Shown: positions 15,456-23,763 of the stretch, one piece after another | Numbering within the stretch: the stretch's first letter is position 1 | Layout of the letters: the number at the start of each line of letters is the position of its first letter | From: Amycolatopsis sp. | GTDB taxonomy: Bacteria > Actinomycetota > Actinomycetes > Mycobacteriales > Pseudonocardiaceae | DNA: 47,254 bases | NCBI RefSeq assembly: GCF_025464955.1 | Contig: NZ_JAODNM010000083.1 | Location: 1-47,254 of the forward strand | Reading direction: 5' to 3' | Translations under genes and position numbers: made by a program | The notes under the pieces: model-generated | What the model was told of the DNA's origin: nothing | Databases searched by the model: none | Seen by the model: the letters and a program-made list of their open reading frames with translations, nothing else

Positions 15456-16165
15456 GCGCCTTGCTGGTCCTCGATCCAGCGCGCCATCGCCTCGGCGGAA
15501 GACCGGATGTGCTGCCTCATGGCCGTCCGGGCGCGTCGGACGTCCCCCTGCGTGACCGCGTCGGCGATGGCCTTGTGCTCCAGGTGGTTCTTGCGGAGCA
15601 GCCGGGAGTTCCCGGCGTATGCGGCGTAGGCGGAATTCCGGGGCAGGCGACGGCCGACGTCGGCGATGCTGATGGCCAACTGGCGGTTGCCGGAGGCCTC
15701 CAGGATCACGGAGTGGAACGCGTCGTTGGCCTCGGCCCACTGCCGTCCCGCGTCCTCCGGCAGTGCCGGCGCGGCCTGGTCGTCGGCGGGAAGGAAGTGA
15801 TCTTCGTAGTGCTGCCACGCCGACTTCAGCCGCTCCAGCTGCCGGTCGTCGATGTGACCGGCGGCCAGCTCGGCGGCCAGCCCCTCCAGCTCCGCCCTGA
15901 CCGCGCCCAGCTCCCGGATGTCGCGGCCGGAGTGGCCGTTCACGCGGGCGCCGCGGTTCTGGACGATCGTCACGACGTCCTGCGCGCCCAGTACCCGCAG
16001 CGCCTCGCGGACCGGTGTCCGGCTGACACCGAACTCCTGCGCGAGGGTCTCGTGACGCAGCCAGCTGCCGACCGGGATCTCGCCGCTGAAGATCCGGCGC
16101 TGCAACTCGTCGACCAGCCGATCGCTCAGGGAGGTGGCGGCCGGTGGCGTCTCGTTCTCGCTCAT
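15452..16165 (-). CDS. GntR-family (FadR subfamily) transcriptional regulator
   Basis: A 237-residue regulator. The N-terminal winged HTH is clear (LSDRLVDELQRRIFSGEIPV; GVSRTPVREALRVLGAQDVV), and the C-terminal FCD ligand-binding domain is all-helical with the metal-site residues around ANDAFHSVIL and HLEHKAIADAV. FadR-type GntR proteins usually respond to an organic acid and repress the surrounding catabolic genes. It sits between the cupin gene and the esterase-monooxygenase operon, both carrying the same GCATCCAAT site. ATG 16165 gives the standard N-terminus. Confidence 0.92.
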   Translation of the reverse strand: MSENETPPAATSLSDRLVDELQRRIFSGEIPVGSWLRHETLAQEFGVSRTPVREALRVLGAQDVVTIVQNRGARVNGHSGRDIRELGAVRAELEGLAAELAAGHIDDRQLERLKSAWQHYEDHFLPADDQAAPALPEDAGRQWAEANDAFHSVILEASGNRQLAISIADVGRRLPRNSAYAAYAGNSRLLRKNHLEHKAIADAVTQGDVRRARTAMRQHIRSSAEAMARWIEDQQGA

Positions 16166-16220
16166 GGGTCCGATCCTAGGTGCCCGGTTGGCCTTGTCTT
16201 GGGGTGCGACATGGCGCATG

Positions 16221-16251
16221 CTGGATTCAATAAGCTAATTTAGCATCCAAT
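16221..16251. promoter_or_regulatory. AT-rich operator region of the esterase operon
   Basis: CTGGATTCAAT (16221-16231) and AGCATCCAAT (16242-16251) form an imperfect inverted repeat in an unusually AT-rich stretch (TAAGCTAATTTAG in the middle). It lies between the GntR gene and the esterase, so it can serve both divergent promoters. The right half matches the site upstream of the cupin. Confidence 0.5.
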
Positions 16252-16263
16252 CTGACCTCGGGG

Positions 16264-17229
16264 GTGCCGATGACCAGACCCGGACCCGGCGCGGTGATGG
16301 CACCGCTCGACTACCGCCGGCTGGTTCCGCTCGCGATGCTCGAGCCGCCGGCCGTCTCAGTGCTGCCGGGGGCGGTGAGCCATCTCCAGATTCCGTATGC
16401 GGAGGCTCTGGGCTGGCGACCGCTGAGACTCGACCTGCACCTCCCCGCGGCGGCAAGCGCGCGTCGCCATCCGGTGGTGGTCTACGTCCACGGCGGCTCC
16501 TTTCTCACCGGTATGCCGGGTATGGGGCCGTGGGCCGGGCTTCCCGGCCACGGTATCGCCGTGGCCTCGGTCGCCTACCGGTTGTCCGGCGAGGCGTGCT
16601 TCCCGGCGCCCGTGGAGGACGTCCGCGCGGCCCTCGCCTGGGTCGGTGCGCAGGGGGAGCGGTACGGCCTCGACGGCGAACGTGTCGCCGTCTGGGGAAG
16701 CTCCGCCGGGGGCTACCTGGCCGCGATGGCCGCGGTGACCGGAGCCACGAACCTGAGCACCCCACCGCGCCTGCTCGGTGTGTCGCCGTCCGAAACGGAA
16801 TCGCGGCCGGCCGCCGTCGTCACGCACTACGCGGTGACCGCTCCGGAGTTACTGCGCGAAGACGCCTACCAGAACAGCGAAGCGGAGATCCGCGGGCTCG
16901 AGGCGATCATGGGCGGGTTCTTCGACGACTCGGCCAAGCTGCTCACGGCGGTTGCCGACCATCTTGGCGAGGCGAGTGCGATGCCCTCGTTTCTCCTCAT
17001 GCACGGCGACGCCGACCGCCGCGTCGGTCTCGGCCAGAGCCGCCGCCTGCACGACGCGCTGACCGCCGCCGGGGCGTCCAGCGAGCTGGTCGTCGTACCC
17101 GGCGGCGATCACGGCTCCCCGCACTTCACGTCCGAGCCGGTCGTCGCCCGGGTCGAGGACTTCCTGTGGCAGTCGTGGGGCCGGTCATCCACTGACCGCG
17201 AAACAACCGAGAAGGTGGAGACGCCATGA
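16264..17229 (+). CDS. Alpha/beta-hydrolase, carboxylesterase of the HSL/BD-FAE type
   Basis: A 321-residue cytoplasmic esterase. The oxyanion motif HGGSF begins at H76, the nucleophile elbow is GSSAG at 145-149 (Ser147), and the acid and base lie at HGDADRRV and GGDHGSPH near the C-terminus. Such enzymes hydrolyse short ester or lactone bonds, often on small aromatic or terpenoid compounds. The GTG at 16264 and ATG at 16270 are both possible. Its end overlaps the monooxygenase start by 4 bases, so the two are co-translated and probably act on the same substrate. Confidence 0.9.
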   Translation: MPMTRPGPGAVMAPLDYRRLVPLAMLEPPAVSVLPGAVSHLQIPYAEALGWRPLRLDLHLPAAASARRHPVVVYVHGGSFLTGMPGMGPWAGLPGHGIAVASVAYRLSGEACFPAPVEDVRAALAWVGAQGERYGLDGERVAVWGSSAGGYLAAMAAVTGATNLSTPPRLLGVSPSETESRPAAVVTHYAVTAPELLREDAYQNSEAEIRGLEAIMGGFFDDSAKLLTAVADHLGEASAMPSFLLMHGDADRRVGLGQSRRLHDALTAAGASSELVVVPGGDHGSPHFTSEPVVARVEDFLWQSWGRSSTDRETTEKVETP

Positions 17230-18338
17230 AGATCCTGGTCTCCGGCGCGAGCATCGCCGGGCTTTCGACCGCCTACTGGCTGGTGCGGTCCGGTCATGAC
17301 GTGACGGTCGTCGAGAACTCTGCCGATCCCCGGCGGGGCGGCGTCGCCGTGGACGTCCGTGGGGAGGCGCTCGAGGTGGCGCGGGAGATGGGAGTGCTCG
17401 ACGAGGTCACGCGAAACCGCGTTCCCACCGAGGACATCTATTACTTCCTCGACGCCGCGGGCCGGGTCGAAGCGCAGTTCACGCCCTCGACGCAGTTCTA
17501 CGACAGTCCGGGCGACATCGAGATCTCCCGGGACAGCCTCAGCGACATCCTGCGGGCCGCAGTGCCCCCAGGGGCACGTTTCCGGTACGGCGAGTCGGTC
17601 GCGGCGGTGCGTGAGCTCGCCGACGGGGTCGAAGTCCGCCTGACCGACGGAACGACCCAGCGGGTCGACCTCCTCGTCGGTGCCGACGGGATGCACTCCA
17701 ACGTGCGGCGCCTGGTCTTCGGGCCGGAGCAGCGGTTCGTCCGCCACCTGGGGCTGTACGTCGGGATCGTCAAGCGCTCCGCCGCGGGAGCAGGTCTCGC
17801 GGGCTCGCACGTCTACAACATCCCGGGACGCATGGTGATGCTCCGCGGCGACGGGGTGGACTGCTCCGCCGTCCTCGGTTTCCGGTCGGCGTGGCTCGAC
17901 TACGACTTCCGTGATGTTGCGGCGCAGCAAGAGATCGTGACCGACGCCTTCCGCGCGGAGCCGGGCTGGCGGGTGCCCGAGGTCGTCGACGAGATCGGCC
18001 GTGACGCCCACTTCTACTTCGATTCCGTGGGCCAGGTCCGGATGGACGGCTGGAGCGAGGGGCGCACGGTACTTGTCGGAGACGCGGGCTACTGCGCTTC
18101 TTTCTTCTCCGGAATGGGGACGAGCCTCGCCATGATCGGTGCGGCGAGCTTGGCCCGGGAGCTGGCCGCGGCGGGCGACGATCTCTCGGTCGCTCTCCCG
18201 GGCTACGACCGGGCCATGCGCCCGGTCGTGGACGAGGCCCACGAGATGGCGAACGGTGGCGCGGACATTCTCTTTCCCGTTACGGCAGAGGACATCGAGG
18301 AGCGAAATGCCCGGCTGCGCGAGGCGGCGCGTGCTTGA
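17226..18338 (+). CDS. FAD-dependent monooxygenase (p-hydroxybenzoate hydroxylase type)
   Basis: A 370-residue single-component flavin hydroxylase. The FAD Rossmann motif is GASIAGLSTAYWL at the N-terminus, the DG motif is LLVGADGMHSNVRR in the middle and the GD motif is VLVGDAGYCASFFSGMGTS near residue 280. The family uses NAD(P)H and oxygen to hydroxylate aromatic or polyketide rings. RBS GAGAAGGTGG lies just before the ATG, which overlaps the esterase stop. The substrate cannot be read from sequence. Confidence 0.92.
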   Translation: MKILVSGASIAGLSTAYWLVRSGHDVTVVENSADPRRGGVAVDVRGEALEVAREMGVLDEVTRNRVPTEDIYYFLDAAGRVEAQFTPSTQFYDSPGDIEISRDSLSDILRAAVPPGARFRYGESVAAVRELADGVEVRLTDGTTQRVDLLVGADGMHSNVRRLVFGPEQRFVRHLGLYVGIVKRSAAGAGLAGSHVYNIPGRMVMLRGDGVDCSAVLGFRSAWLDYDFRDVAAQQEIVTDAFRAEPGWRVPEVVDEIGRDAHFYFDSVGQVRMDGWSEGRTVLVGDAGYCASFFSGMGTSLAMIGAASLARELAAAGDDLSVALPGYDRAMRPVVDEAHEMANGGADILFPVTAEDIEERNARLREAARA

Positions 18339-18370
18339 GGTCGCGCGGACTGGCTAGTCCACGTCCCTGG

Positions 18371-19258
18371 CTAGTCGACGAAGCAGCGCGCGACGAAGTC
18401 GGTGATGGCCTCGGTCAGCCGGCCGGGGTCGGCCCGGAGTTCGACCGGGCTGCGGGCCTGGATGAACTCGGCTCCGGGGACGTCGACGGCCAGGGTGTCG
18501 GCGTCGCCGAAGGGGTGGATCGGGTCACCCTGGTGACCGATCACCAGCGTCGGCACGCTGATCTGCTTGCGGACCGACTTCGGCGGCGCGATCCGGCCGA
18601 ACAGGACCCCGTGCAGCAGCGCGGCCATCGGCGCGGGCCGCTGTTCGAGGGTGTCGGTGACGACGTCGACCCACTGGTTGCCGTGGGGGACGAGCTTCGC
18701 CACCAGCGACACCGCCTGCACGCTGATCGGGACGAACCGCGCGGCGAACAGCAGCGGCGCGAAGGTGAGCAGCCCGGCGACGATCGCGTTGTCGAGCACC
18801 GGCATCTCGACGATCATCCCGCGCATACGTTCCGGCGCGAACACCGAAACCTCCAGCGAGACGTTCGCGCCGAGCGACGTCCCGCCGATGACGGCCGATT
18901 CGACGCCCAGGTGGTCGAGCAGCGCGACGGTCTGGTGGGCGAACGCCGGCATCGAGTAGAGCCAGGACTCGGTGGGCCGGTCCGATTCGCCGTGTCCGAG
19001 CAGGTCGAGGGTGACGACCCGGTAGCCCGCGGCGGCCAGCTTCCGCGCCAGCGGCGCGTGCATGCGGCGGGTGAACATGATGCCGTGGGTCAGCACGACG
19101 ACCCGCGAACCGCTGCCGAACTCGGTGTAGGCCAGGCGATGGCCCTCATGGTCGAAGGACCCGGACAGTTCGATCGGGCGTGACGGTTTCGCGGCCTTTC
19201 GCCGGGGTTCGCCGGGCTGAAGGTCCTCCAAGGCGGCTGCGGTGCTTGCCGGGCTCAT
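18371..19258 (-). CDS. Alpha/beta-hydrolase fold protein
   Basis: A 295-residue hydrolase: oxyanion region VVVLTHGIMFTRRM, DLLGHGESDRP, and nucleophile GGTSLGANVS (Ser of G-T-S-L-G), with acid and base near GHQGDPIHPFGD and the tail. A proline- and lysine-rich N-terminal stretch (PGEPRRKAAKPSRPIEL) precedes the fold. ATG 19258 has a very strong GAGGGAGGG site. It diverges from the dienoyl-CoA isomerase gene across a 94-base gap containing a perfect palindrome, suggesting joint control of lipid or fatty-acid breakdown. Confidence 0.88.
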   Translation of the reverse strand: MSPASTAAALEDLQPGEPRRKAAKPSRPIELSGSFDHEGHRLAYTEFGSGSRVVVLTHGIMFTRRMHAPLARKLAAAGYRVVTLDLLGHGESDRPTESWLYSMPAFAHQTVALLDHLGVESAVIGGTSLGANVSLEVSVFAPERMRGMIVEMPVLDNAIVAGLLTFAPLLFAARFVPISVQAVSLVAKLVPHGNQWVDVVTDTLEQRPAPMAALLHGVLFGRIAPPKSVRKQISVPTLVIGHQGDPIHPFGDADTLAVDVPGAEFIQARSPVELRADPGRLTEAITDFVARCFVD

Positions 19259-19322
19259 GTCCCCACCCTCCCTCTGCTCGTCCTGCGCAGTAGCTAGTTC
19301 CAGGAAAGCATCTCCCGACCGC

Positions 19323-19339
19323 GTTGGCACAGTGCCAAC
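19323..19339. promoter_or_regulatory. Perfect palindrome GTTGGCACAGTGCCAAC between divergent lipid genes
   Basis: Eight-base arms surround one central A, with the whole site 14 bases before the start of the crotonase gene and 65 bases before the hydrolase start. A 17-bp odd palindrome of this form is typical of TetR-family operators. No regulator gene is adjacent, so its binder would be encoded elsewhere. Confidence 0.6.
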
Positions 19340-19352
19340 CGGATGGGTCAAG

Positions 19353-20204
19353 ATGGCAGGCATGACCGTTACCGCTGACAGCCTGCCCGACCTGGTCTCG
19401 CTCAAAGTCTCCCTGACCGGCCATGTTGCCGAGGTGACCCTGCTCGGGCCGGCCAAGGGCAACGCCATGGGCCCGGACTTCTGGCGCGAACTGCCGCTGG
19501 TGTTCGGCGCGCTCGATCAGGACCCGCAGGTCAGGGCCATCGTCCTGACCGGGAGCGGGAAGCACTTCTCGTACGGTCTCGACCTGCCCGCGATGATGGG
19601 CGGCTGGGCCGGGATGCTTGCCGGCGACGCGCTGGCCGGACCTCGCACCGAGTTCCTCGCCGAGGTCCGCCGTCTCCAGGCGGCTGTGAGCTCGATCGCC
19701 GAAACCCGGAAGCCGGTTGTCGCGGCCATCTCCGGCTGGTGCATCGGCGGCGGCGTCGACATCATCAGCGCCGCGGACATCCGACTGGCCAGCGCGGACG
19801 CGAAATTCAGCGTGCGCGAGGTCAAGGTCGCCATCGTCGCCGACATCGGCAGCCTGCAGCGGCTCGCCCCGATCATCGGCGAAGGCCATCTCCGCGAGCT
19901 GGCGCTGACCGGCAAGGACATCGACGCCGCCCGCGCGGAGAAGATCGGCCTGGTCAACGACGTCTACGCCGACCAGGACGCTGTCCTCGACGCCGCCCGC
20001 ACCCTGGCCGGGGAACTCGCCACCAACCCGCCGCTGGTCGTGCAGGGCGTCAAGAACGTGCTGAACGCCCGGACCGAGCGCGAGGTCGCCGACGGCCTGC
20101 GTTACGTCGCGGCGTGGAACGCCGCGTTCCTGCCGAGCAAGGACCTCGCCGAAGCGGTCGGCGCTTTCATGGAGCGCCGTGCTCCGGAGTTCAAGGGCGA
20201 GTAG
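19353..20204 (+). CDS. Crotonase-family enzyme, probable delta(3,5)-delta(2,4)-dienoyl-CoA isomerase
   Basis: A 283-residue crotonase. The oxyanion-hole segments are GSGKHFSYGLDLPAM and SGWCIGGGVDI. The three acidic residues of rat ECH1 (D176, E196, D204, spaced 20 and 8) are matched by D136, E156 and D164 with identical spacing, in GGGVD, REVK and VADIG. This separates it from plain enoyl-CoA hydratases. The reaction would shift conjugated double bonds in odd-position unsaturated fatty acyl-CoA during beta-oxidation. It is followed 54 bases later by an acyl-CoA synthetase. Starts at 19353 and 19362 are both plausible. Confidence 0.88.
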   Translation: MAGMTVTADSLPDLVSLKVSLTGHVAEVTLLGPAKGNAMGPDFWRELPLVFGALDQDPQVRAIVLTGSGKHFSYGLDLPAMMGGWAGMLAGDALAGPRTEFLAEVRRLQAAVSSIAETRKPVVAAISGWCIGGGVDIISAADIRLASADAKFSVREVKVAIVADIGSLQRLAPIIGEGHLRELALTGKDIDAARAEKIGLVNDVYADQDAVLDAARTLAGELATNPPLVVQGVKNVLNARTEREVADGLRYVAAWNAAFLPSKDLAEAVGAFMERRAPEFKGE

Positions 20205-20258
20205 TTTCCGCGGCAGGGGAAAAACGCGCAGAACCGCAGAACCACTGAGGAGACCAAC

Positions 20259-21977
20259 GTGAGCAAAGGCGCTTCGGAAGTCCATCACGCGTTCCGCGCG
20301 GCGCGGGACAACCTGTTGGCCGGCCGGGAGGACTACGCGACGACGTACCGCGAGTTTTCCTGGCCGCGGTTCGCCGAGTTCAACTGGGCGCTCGACTGGT
20401 TCGACGAGATCGCGCGGGATCCGGCGAACGCGCAGCGGTACGCGCTGTGGATCGTCGAGGAGGACGGCAGCGAGACGCGCTGGACCTATCCCGAGATGGC
20501 ACGCCGCTCGTCCCAGGTGGCCAATTGGCTGCGGGCACAGGGGGTCCGGCGGGGGGACAGGCTCATCCTCATGCTCGGCAACCAGGGCGAACTGTGGGAG
20601 ACGATCCTCGCCTCGATCAAGCTCGGCGCGGTCATCATCCCGGCGTCGACGCTGCTCGGGCCCGCGGACCTGCGTGACCGCGTCGATCGCGGGGCAGCCA
20701 AGCACGTCGTCATCCGTTCGGCCGACGCCGTGAAGTTCGCCGACGTCGACGGTGACTACACGCGGATCGTGGTCGGCGAGCCCGTCGAAGGCTGGCTGTC
20801 CTACGCCGACACGGCCACCGCGGACGACACGTTCGCCCCCGATGGTCCGACAGCCGCCGAAGACCCGCTGCTGCTGTACTTCACCTCCGGGACGACGGCG
20901 AAGCCGAAGCTCGTGCAGCACACCCAGGTGTCCTACCCGGTGGGCCACCTGTCGACGATGTACTGGATCGGCCTCCAACCCGGCGACGTGCACCTCAACA
21001 TCTCCTCGCCAGGGTGGGCGAAGCACGCATGGAGCAACGTGTTCGCGCCGTGGAACGCCGAGGCCACGGTGTTCCTGTACAACTACACGCGGTTCGACGC
21101 CGTCGCCCTGATGGGCCAGATGGACCGCTGCGGGATCACCAGCTTCTGCGCTCCGCCGACGGTGTGGCGGATGCTCATCCAGGCCGACCTGAGCGCGCTG
21201 AAGACCCCGCCCGCCAAGGTGGTCGGCGCCGGCGAGCCGCTGAACCCCGAGGTGATCGACCAGGTGCGCAAGTACTGGGGCGTGACCATCCGGGACGGCT
21301 TCGGGCAGACCGAGAGCAGCGTCCAGATCGCCAACACCCCGGGTCAGCCGGTCAAGGCCGGGTCGATGGGGCGTCCGCTGCCGGGGTTCGTCGTGGCGCT
21401 CGTCGACCCGGTGAGCGGGGCGGTCGCCCAGGAGGGCGAGATCTGCCTCGACCTGGCCCACCGCCCGGTCGGGCTGATGGTCGGGTACACCGACGACGAG
21501 GAGCGCACGGCGGAGGCGTTCCGGGACGGCTACTACCACACGGGTGACGTCGGCTCGATCGACGAAGACGGCTACATCACCTATGTCGGGCGCACCGACG
21601 ACGTGTTCAAGGCGTCGGACTACCGGATCTCGCCGTTCGAGCTGGAGAGCGTCCTGCTGGAGCACGACGCCGTCGCCGAAGCCGCGGTCGTCCCGGCGCC
21701 GGATCCCATTCGGCTGGCGGTACCCAAGGCGTACGTCGTCCTCGCCGCCGGCCACGAGCCGGACGCGGACACCGCTGTCGCGATCCTCGCGTTCTGCCGC
21801 GAAAACCTGGCGCCGTACAAGCGAATCCGGCGTCTGGAATTCGCGGAGCTGCCGAAGACGATCTCCGGCAAGATCCGGCGCGTCGAGCTACGCGTCCGGG
21901 AACGCGACGCCGACGCCGACGGCGGACGCCCGGCCGGGGAGTTCCGCGAGGAAGACTTCCCCCAGCTCAAGGGCTAA
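20259..21977 (+). CDS. AMP-forming acyl-CoA synthetase
   Basis: A 572-residue adenylate-forming enzyme, closest in style to medium-chain (ACSM-like) synthetases. Motifs in order: the phosphate loop YFTSGTTAKPKLVQH near residue 207, DGFGQTESS near 346, YHTGDVGSIDEDGYITYVGR near 427, and the catalytic lysine in KTISGKIRR near the end. It activates a carboxylic acid with ATP and CoA, feeding the adjacent isomerase. RBS GAGGAG lies upstream of the GTG start. The operon ends at the following hairpin. Confidence 0.92.
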   Translation: MSKGASEVHHAFRAARDNLLAGREDYATTYREFSWPRFAEFNWALDWFDEIARDPANAQRYALWIVEEDGSETRWTYPEMARRSSQVANWLRAQGVRRGDRLILMLGNQGELWETILASIKLGAVIIPASTLLGPADLRDRVDRGAAKHVVIRSADAVKFADVDGDYTRIVVGEPVEGWLSYADTATADDTFAPDGPTAAEDPLLLYFTSGTTAKPKLVQHTQVSYPVGHLSTMYWIGLQPGDVHLNISSPGWAKHAWSNVFAPWNAEATVFLYNYTRFDAVALMGQMDRCGITSFCAPPTVWRMLIQADLSALKTPPAKVVGAGEPLNPEVIDQVRKYWGVTIRDGFGQTESSVQIANTPGQPVKAGSMGRPLPGFVVALVDPVSGAVAQEGEICLDLAHRPVGLMVGYTDDEERTAEAFRDGYYHTGDVGSIDEDGYITYVGRTDDVFKASDYRISPFELESVLLEHDAVAEAAVVPAPDPIRLAVPKAYVVLAAGHEPDADTAVAILAFCRENLAPYKRIRRLEFAELPKTISGKIRRVELRVRERDADADGGRPAGEFREEDFPQLKG

Positions 21978-22032
21978 CCCCACCAGTCACACCCGTCACA
22001 CGTGCCCCGCTCGTCACAAACCAGTGACTCGG

Positions 22033-22069
22033 GGGACGTTTCGTACACATCTATTGTACGAAACGTCCC
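22033..22069. terminator. 15-bp perfect hairpin between convergent genes
   Basis: GGGACGTTTCGTACA (22033-22047) and its exact complement at 22055-22069 form a stem with a 7-base loop. It lies between the acyl-CoA synthetase and the convergent lipoprotein gene, so it can stop transcription from both sides. Its core is shared with the hairpin at 26206-26258. Confidence 0.8.
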
Positions 22070-22105
22070 TCCAGTCAGATTGCAAACGCAAACGCCACCG
22101 AGCCG

Positions 22106-22621
22106 TCACTCGCTCGGGACGACCGCGGCGAGAATGTACTGGTCGCCCTTGCTGCAGGTGGTGCCGCCCTGCGCGGCAGGCGGGCCGGACACGCAGGCCC
22201 AGCCCTCGACGGTGTCGCTGACCGGCTCCTGGGAGTCGCCCGGCTGACGCCCGGCGATCTTCCGGTGGAACAGCGTGACCACGTGCTCGGCCTCGGGGCA
22301 GGCGACACCGCCCGACTGGCTTTGGAGGACCTGCAGGGTCATCCCGCCGGCCGCGGTCACCGTGCCGCAGGAACCCTTGGCGGAAGCGGGTGCCGGGGTC
22401 GGCCGTGACGACGGTTTCGGCGGCGCGGTGGCCGTCTGCGGGATCGGCGGAACGCTCGCTGGAGAGGTTGCGGTAGTAGACGCTGTCGACGCTGCAGGTG
22501 GGGGAGCCGTCGACGTCGTCGCAGGTGAAGGCGTGCCCGAGCACGCTGTCACCAACGACAACGAGGAGATCGACAGACCGGCGAGGGCGGCCCACCGGCC
22601 AGTGCTGCTGGTGTCGGACAC
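22106..22621 (-). CDS. Secreted lipoprotein of unknown function
   Basis: A 171-residue protein starting at GTG 22621 behind GAAGGGA. The N-terminal signal helix (WAALAGLSISSLSLVTACSG) ends in a lipobox, so the cysteine in LVTAC should be lipidated and the protein anchored outside the cell membrane. A Pro/Thr/Ser/Ala-rich linker of about 55 residues follows, then a small C-terminal domain with four cysteines (GSCGTV; GVACPEA; WACVSG; TTCSKG), probably two disulfides. I do not recognise the domain. Its promoter region carries evenly spaced CGTTA repeats. Confidence 0.8.
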   Translation of the reverse strand: MSDTSSTGRWAALAGLSISSLSLVTACSGTPSPATTSTAPPPAASTASTTATSPASVPPIPQTATAPPKPSSRPTPAPASAKGSCGTVTAAGGMTLQVLQSQSGGVACPEAEHVVTLFHRKIAGRQPGDSQEPVSDTVEGWACVSGPPAAQGGTTCSKGDQYILAAVVPSE

Positions 22622-22651
22622 CGTCGTCCCTTCCGTGGCAAGGTTGCGGCA

Positions 22652-22770
22652 CGTTACCGCGCCCACGGACGTCCCGCCATCGGGCTCATCTGTCCTTTGT
22701 GGACGTTAAGACTACGTTACCGGTTCCTTCGCTGCGTTAATTACATCCGAAACTTCCACGGAAACCGTTA
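22652..22770. promoter_or_regulatory. Helically phased CGTTA repeats in the lipoprotein promoter
   Basis: CGTTA occurs on the plus strand at 22652, 22704, 22715, 22735 and 22766. The intervals of 52, 11, 20 and 31 bases are all close to whole helical turns. Two copies are within ACGTTACCG. Direct half-sites 11 bases apart are how OmpR/PhoB-type response regulators bind. The stretch holds no gene. Confidence 0.45.
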
Positions 22771-22831
22771 ACGCCGAGGCGTTTGTGTCCGACGAACAGG
22801 GTGAAGCCATCGGCCCCGACCCGTGAGAGCG

Positions 22832-23047
22832 ATGAACACCTCAGCCCAGAGCGAACCCCAGTCCGCCGAAAGCCCGACCCCTCCGACAGCCCCCTGCACC
22901 GTCGTCTGGTGCGACGGCAGGCCCTATGTCCTCGAAGGCCCGGCCGCCCGCCCGCGCTGGGTGGGCACCGACCCCCGCGGCCGCCCGCAGACCCTGACCC
23001 GCGCCGACCTGCAGCGCAGAGGGTGGAGCTACCGGCGGGCCGGTTAG
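22832..23047 (+). CDS. Small hypothetical protein
   Basis: A 71-residue protein. The first 22 residues are Ser/Pro/Thr-rich; the rest looks like a small beta-domain (CTVVWCDGRPYVLEGPAARP; TLTRADLQRRGWSYRRAG). No family is recognised. The start may also be at 22823. It precedes the phosphatidyltransferase gene by 23 bases, and the gap carries a duplicated GGTTAGGCTGA. Good codon bias supports it as a real gene. Confidence 0.5.
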   Translation: MNTSAQSEPQSAESPTPPTAPCTVVWCDGRPYVLEGPAARPRWVGTDPRGRPQTLTRADLQRRGWSYRRAG

Positions 23048-23070
23048 GCTGACCCGGTTAGGCTGAGCGG

Positions 23071-23715
23071 GTGAGTGAGCTCCCCGAGTCGAGTACCGAG
23101 CAGGACAAGCAACCGGTCGAACAGACGCTGCTGCGCCAGGCGTTGAACGTGCCGAACCTGATCTCGTTGCTGCGGCTGGCGGGCGTCCCGGTCTTCCTCT
23201 GGCTGCTGCTCGGCCCGAAGGAGGACGGCTGGGCGCTCGCCCTGCTGATCTTCAGCGCGTTCACCGACTGGCTCGACGGCAAGCTGGCTCGCTGGCTGAA
23301 CCAGATGAGCGAGCTCGGCAGGCTCCTCGACCCGGCCGCCGACCGGCTCTACATCCTCGCCACGCTCGTCGCGTTCCTGCTCCGCGACATCATCCCGTGG
23401 TGGGTCGTGGCGCCGCTCGTACTGCGCGAAGCCGTCGTCGGGGTTGCCATCCTGGTCCTGCGGCGCAACGGGTTCGCCCCGCCCGAGGTCACCTACATCG
23501 GCAAGGGCGCCACCTTCGTCCTGATGTACGCGTTCCCGTTCCTGCTGGTCACGACCGGTCACTCCGAGTTCGCCGACTTCATCCGCCCGATCGCGTACGC
23601 GTTCACGACCTGGGGCGGGGTGCTCTACGTCTGGTCCGGCGCCCTGTACATCCTGCAGAGCACGAGGGCGATCCGCGGCGGGCAGGCCGACCGGGATGCG
23701 GTCGCGCCCGCCTAG
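23071..23715 (+). CDS. CDP-alcohol phosphatidyltransferase (PgsA2-like)
   Basis: A 214-residue integral membrane enzyme. The family signature D-G-x2-A-R-x8-G-x3-D-x3-D reads DGKLARWLNQMSELGRLLDPAADR across the second and third helices, supplying the metal-binding aspartates. About six hydrophobic helices follow. It transfers a phosphatidyl group from CDP-diacylglycerol to an alcohol, making phosphatidylglycerophosphate or cardiolipin. Position upstream of gcvH and garA matches pgsA2 (Rv1822) in M. tuberculosis, where three other genes intervene. GTG start. Confidence 0.9.
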   Translation: MSELPESSTEQDKQPVEQTLLRQALNVPNLISLLRLAGVPVFLWLLLGPKEDGWALALLIFSAFTDWLDGKLARWLNQMSELGRLLDPAADRLYILATLVAFLLRDIIPWWVVAPLVLREAVVGVAILVLRRNGFAPPEVTYIGKGATFVLMYAFPFLLVTTGHSEFADFIRPIAYAFTTWGGVLYVWSGALYILQSTRAIRGGQADRDAVAPA

Positions 23716-23763
23716 GTGGAAGACTGCGCGCACCCTGTTGGACAGCACGGAAGGGGAGCGGCG

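Noticed and set aside
19146..21755. Long minus-strand open frame opposite the crotonase and acyl-CoA synthetase
   Set aside because: Low-complexity Arg/Asp/His/Gly composition without motifs. The plus-strand enzymes have all their catalytic residues.
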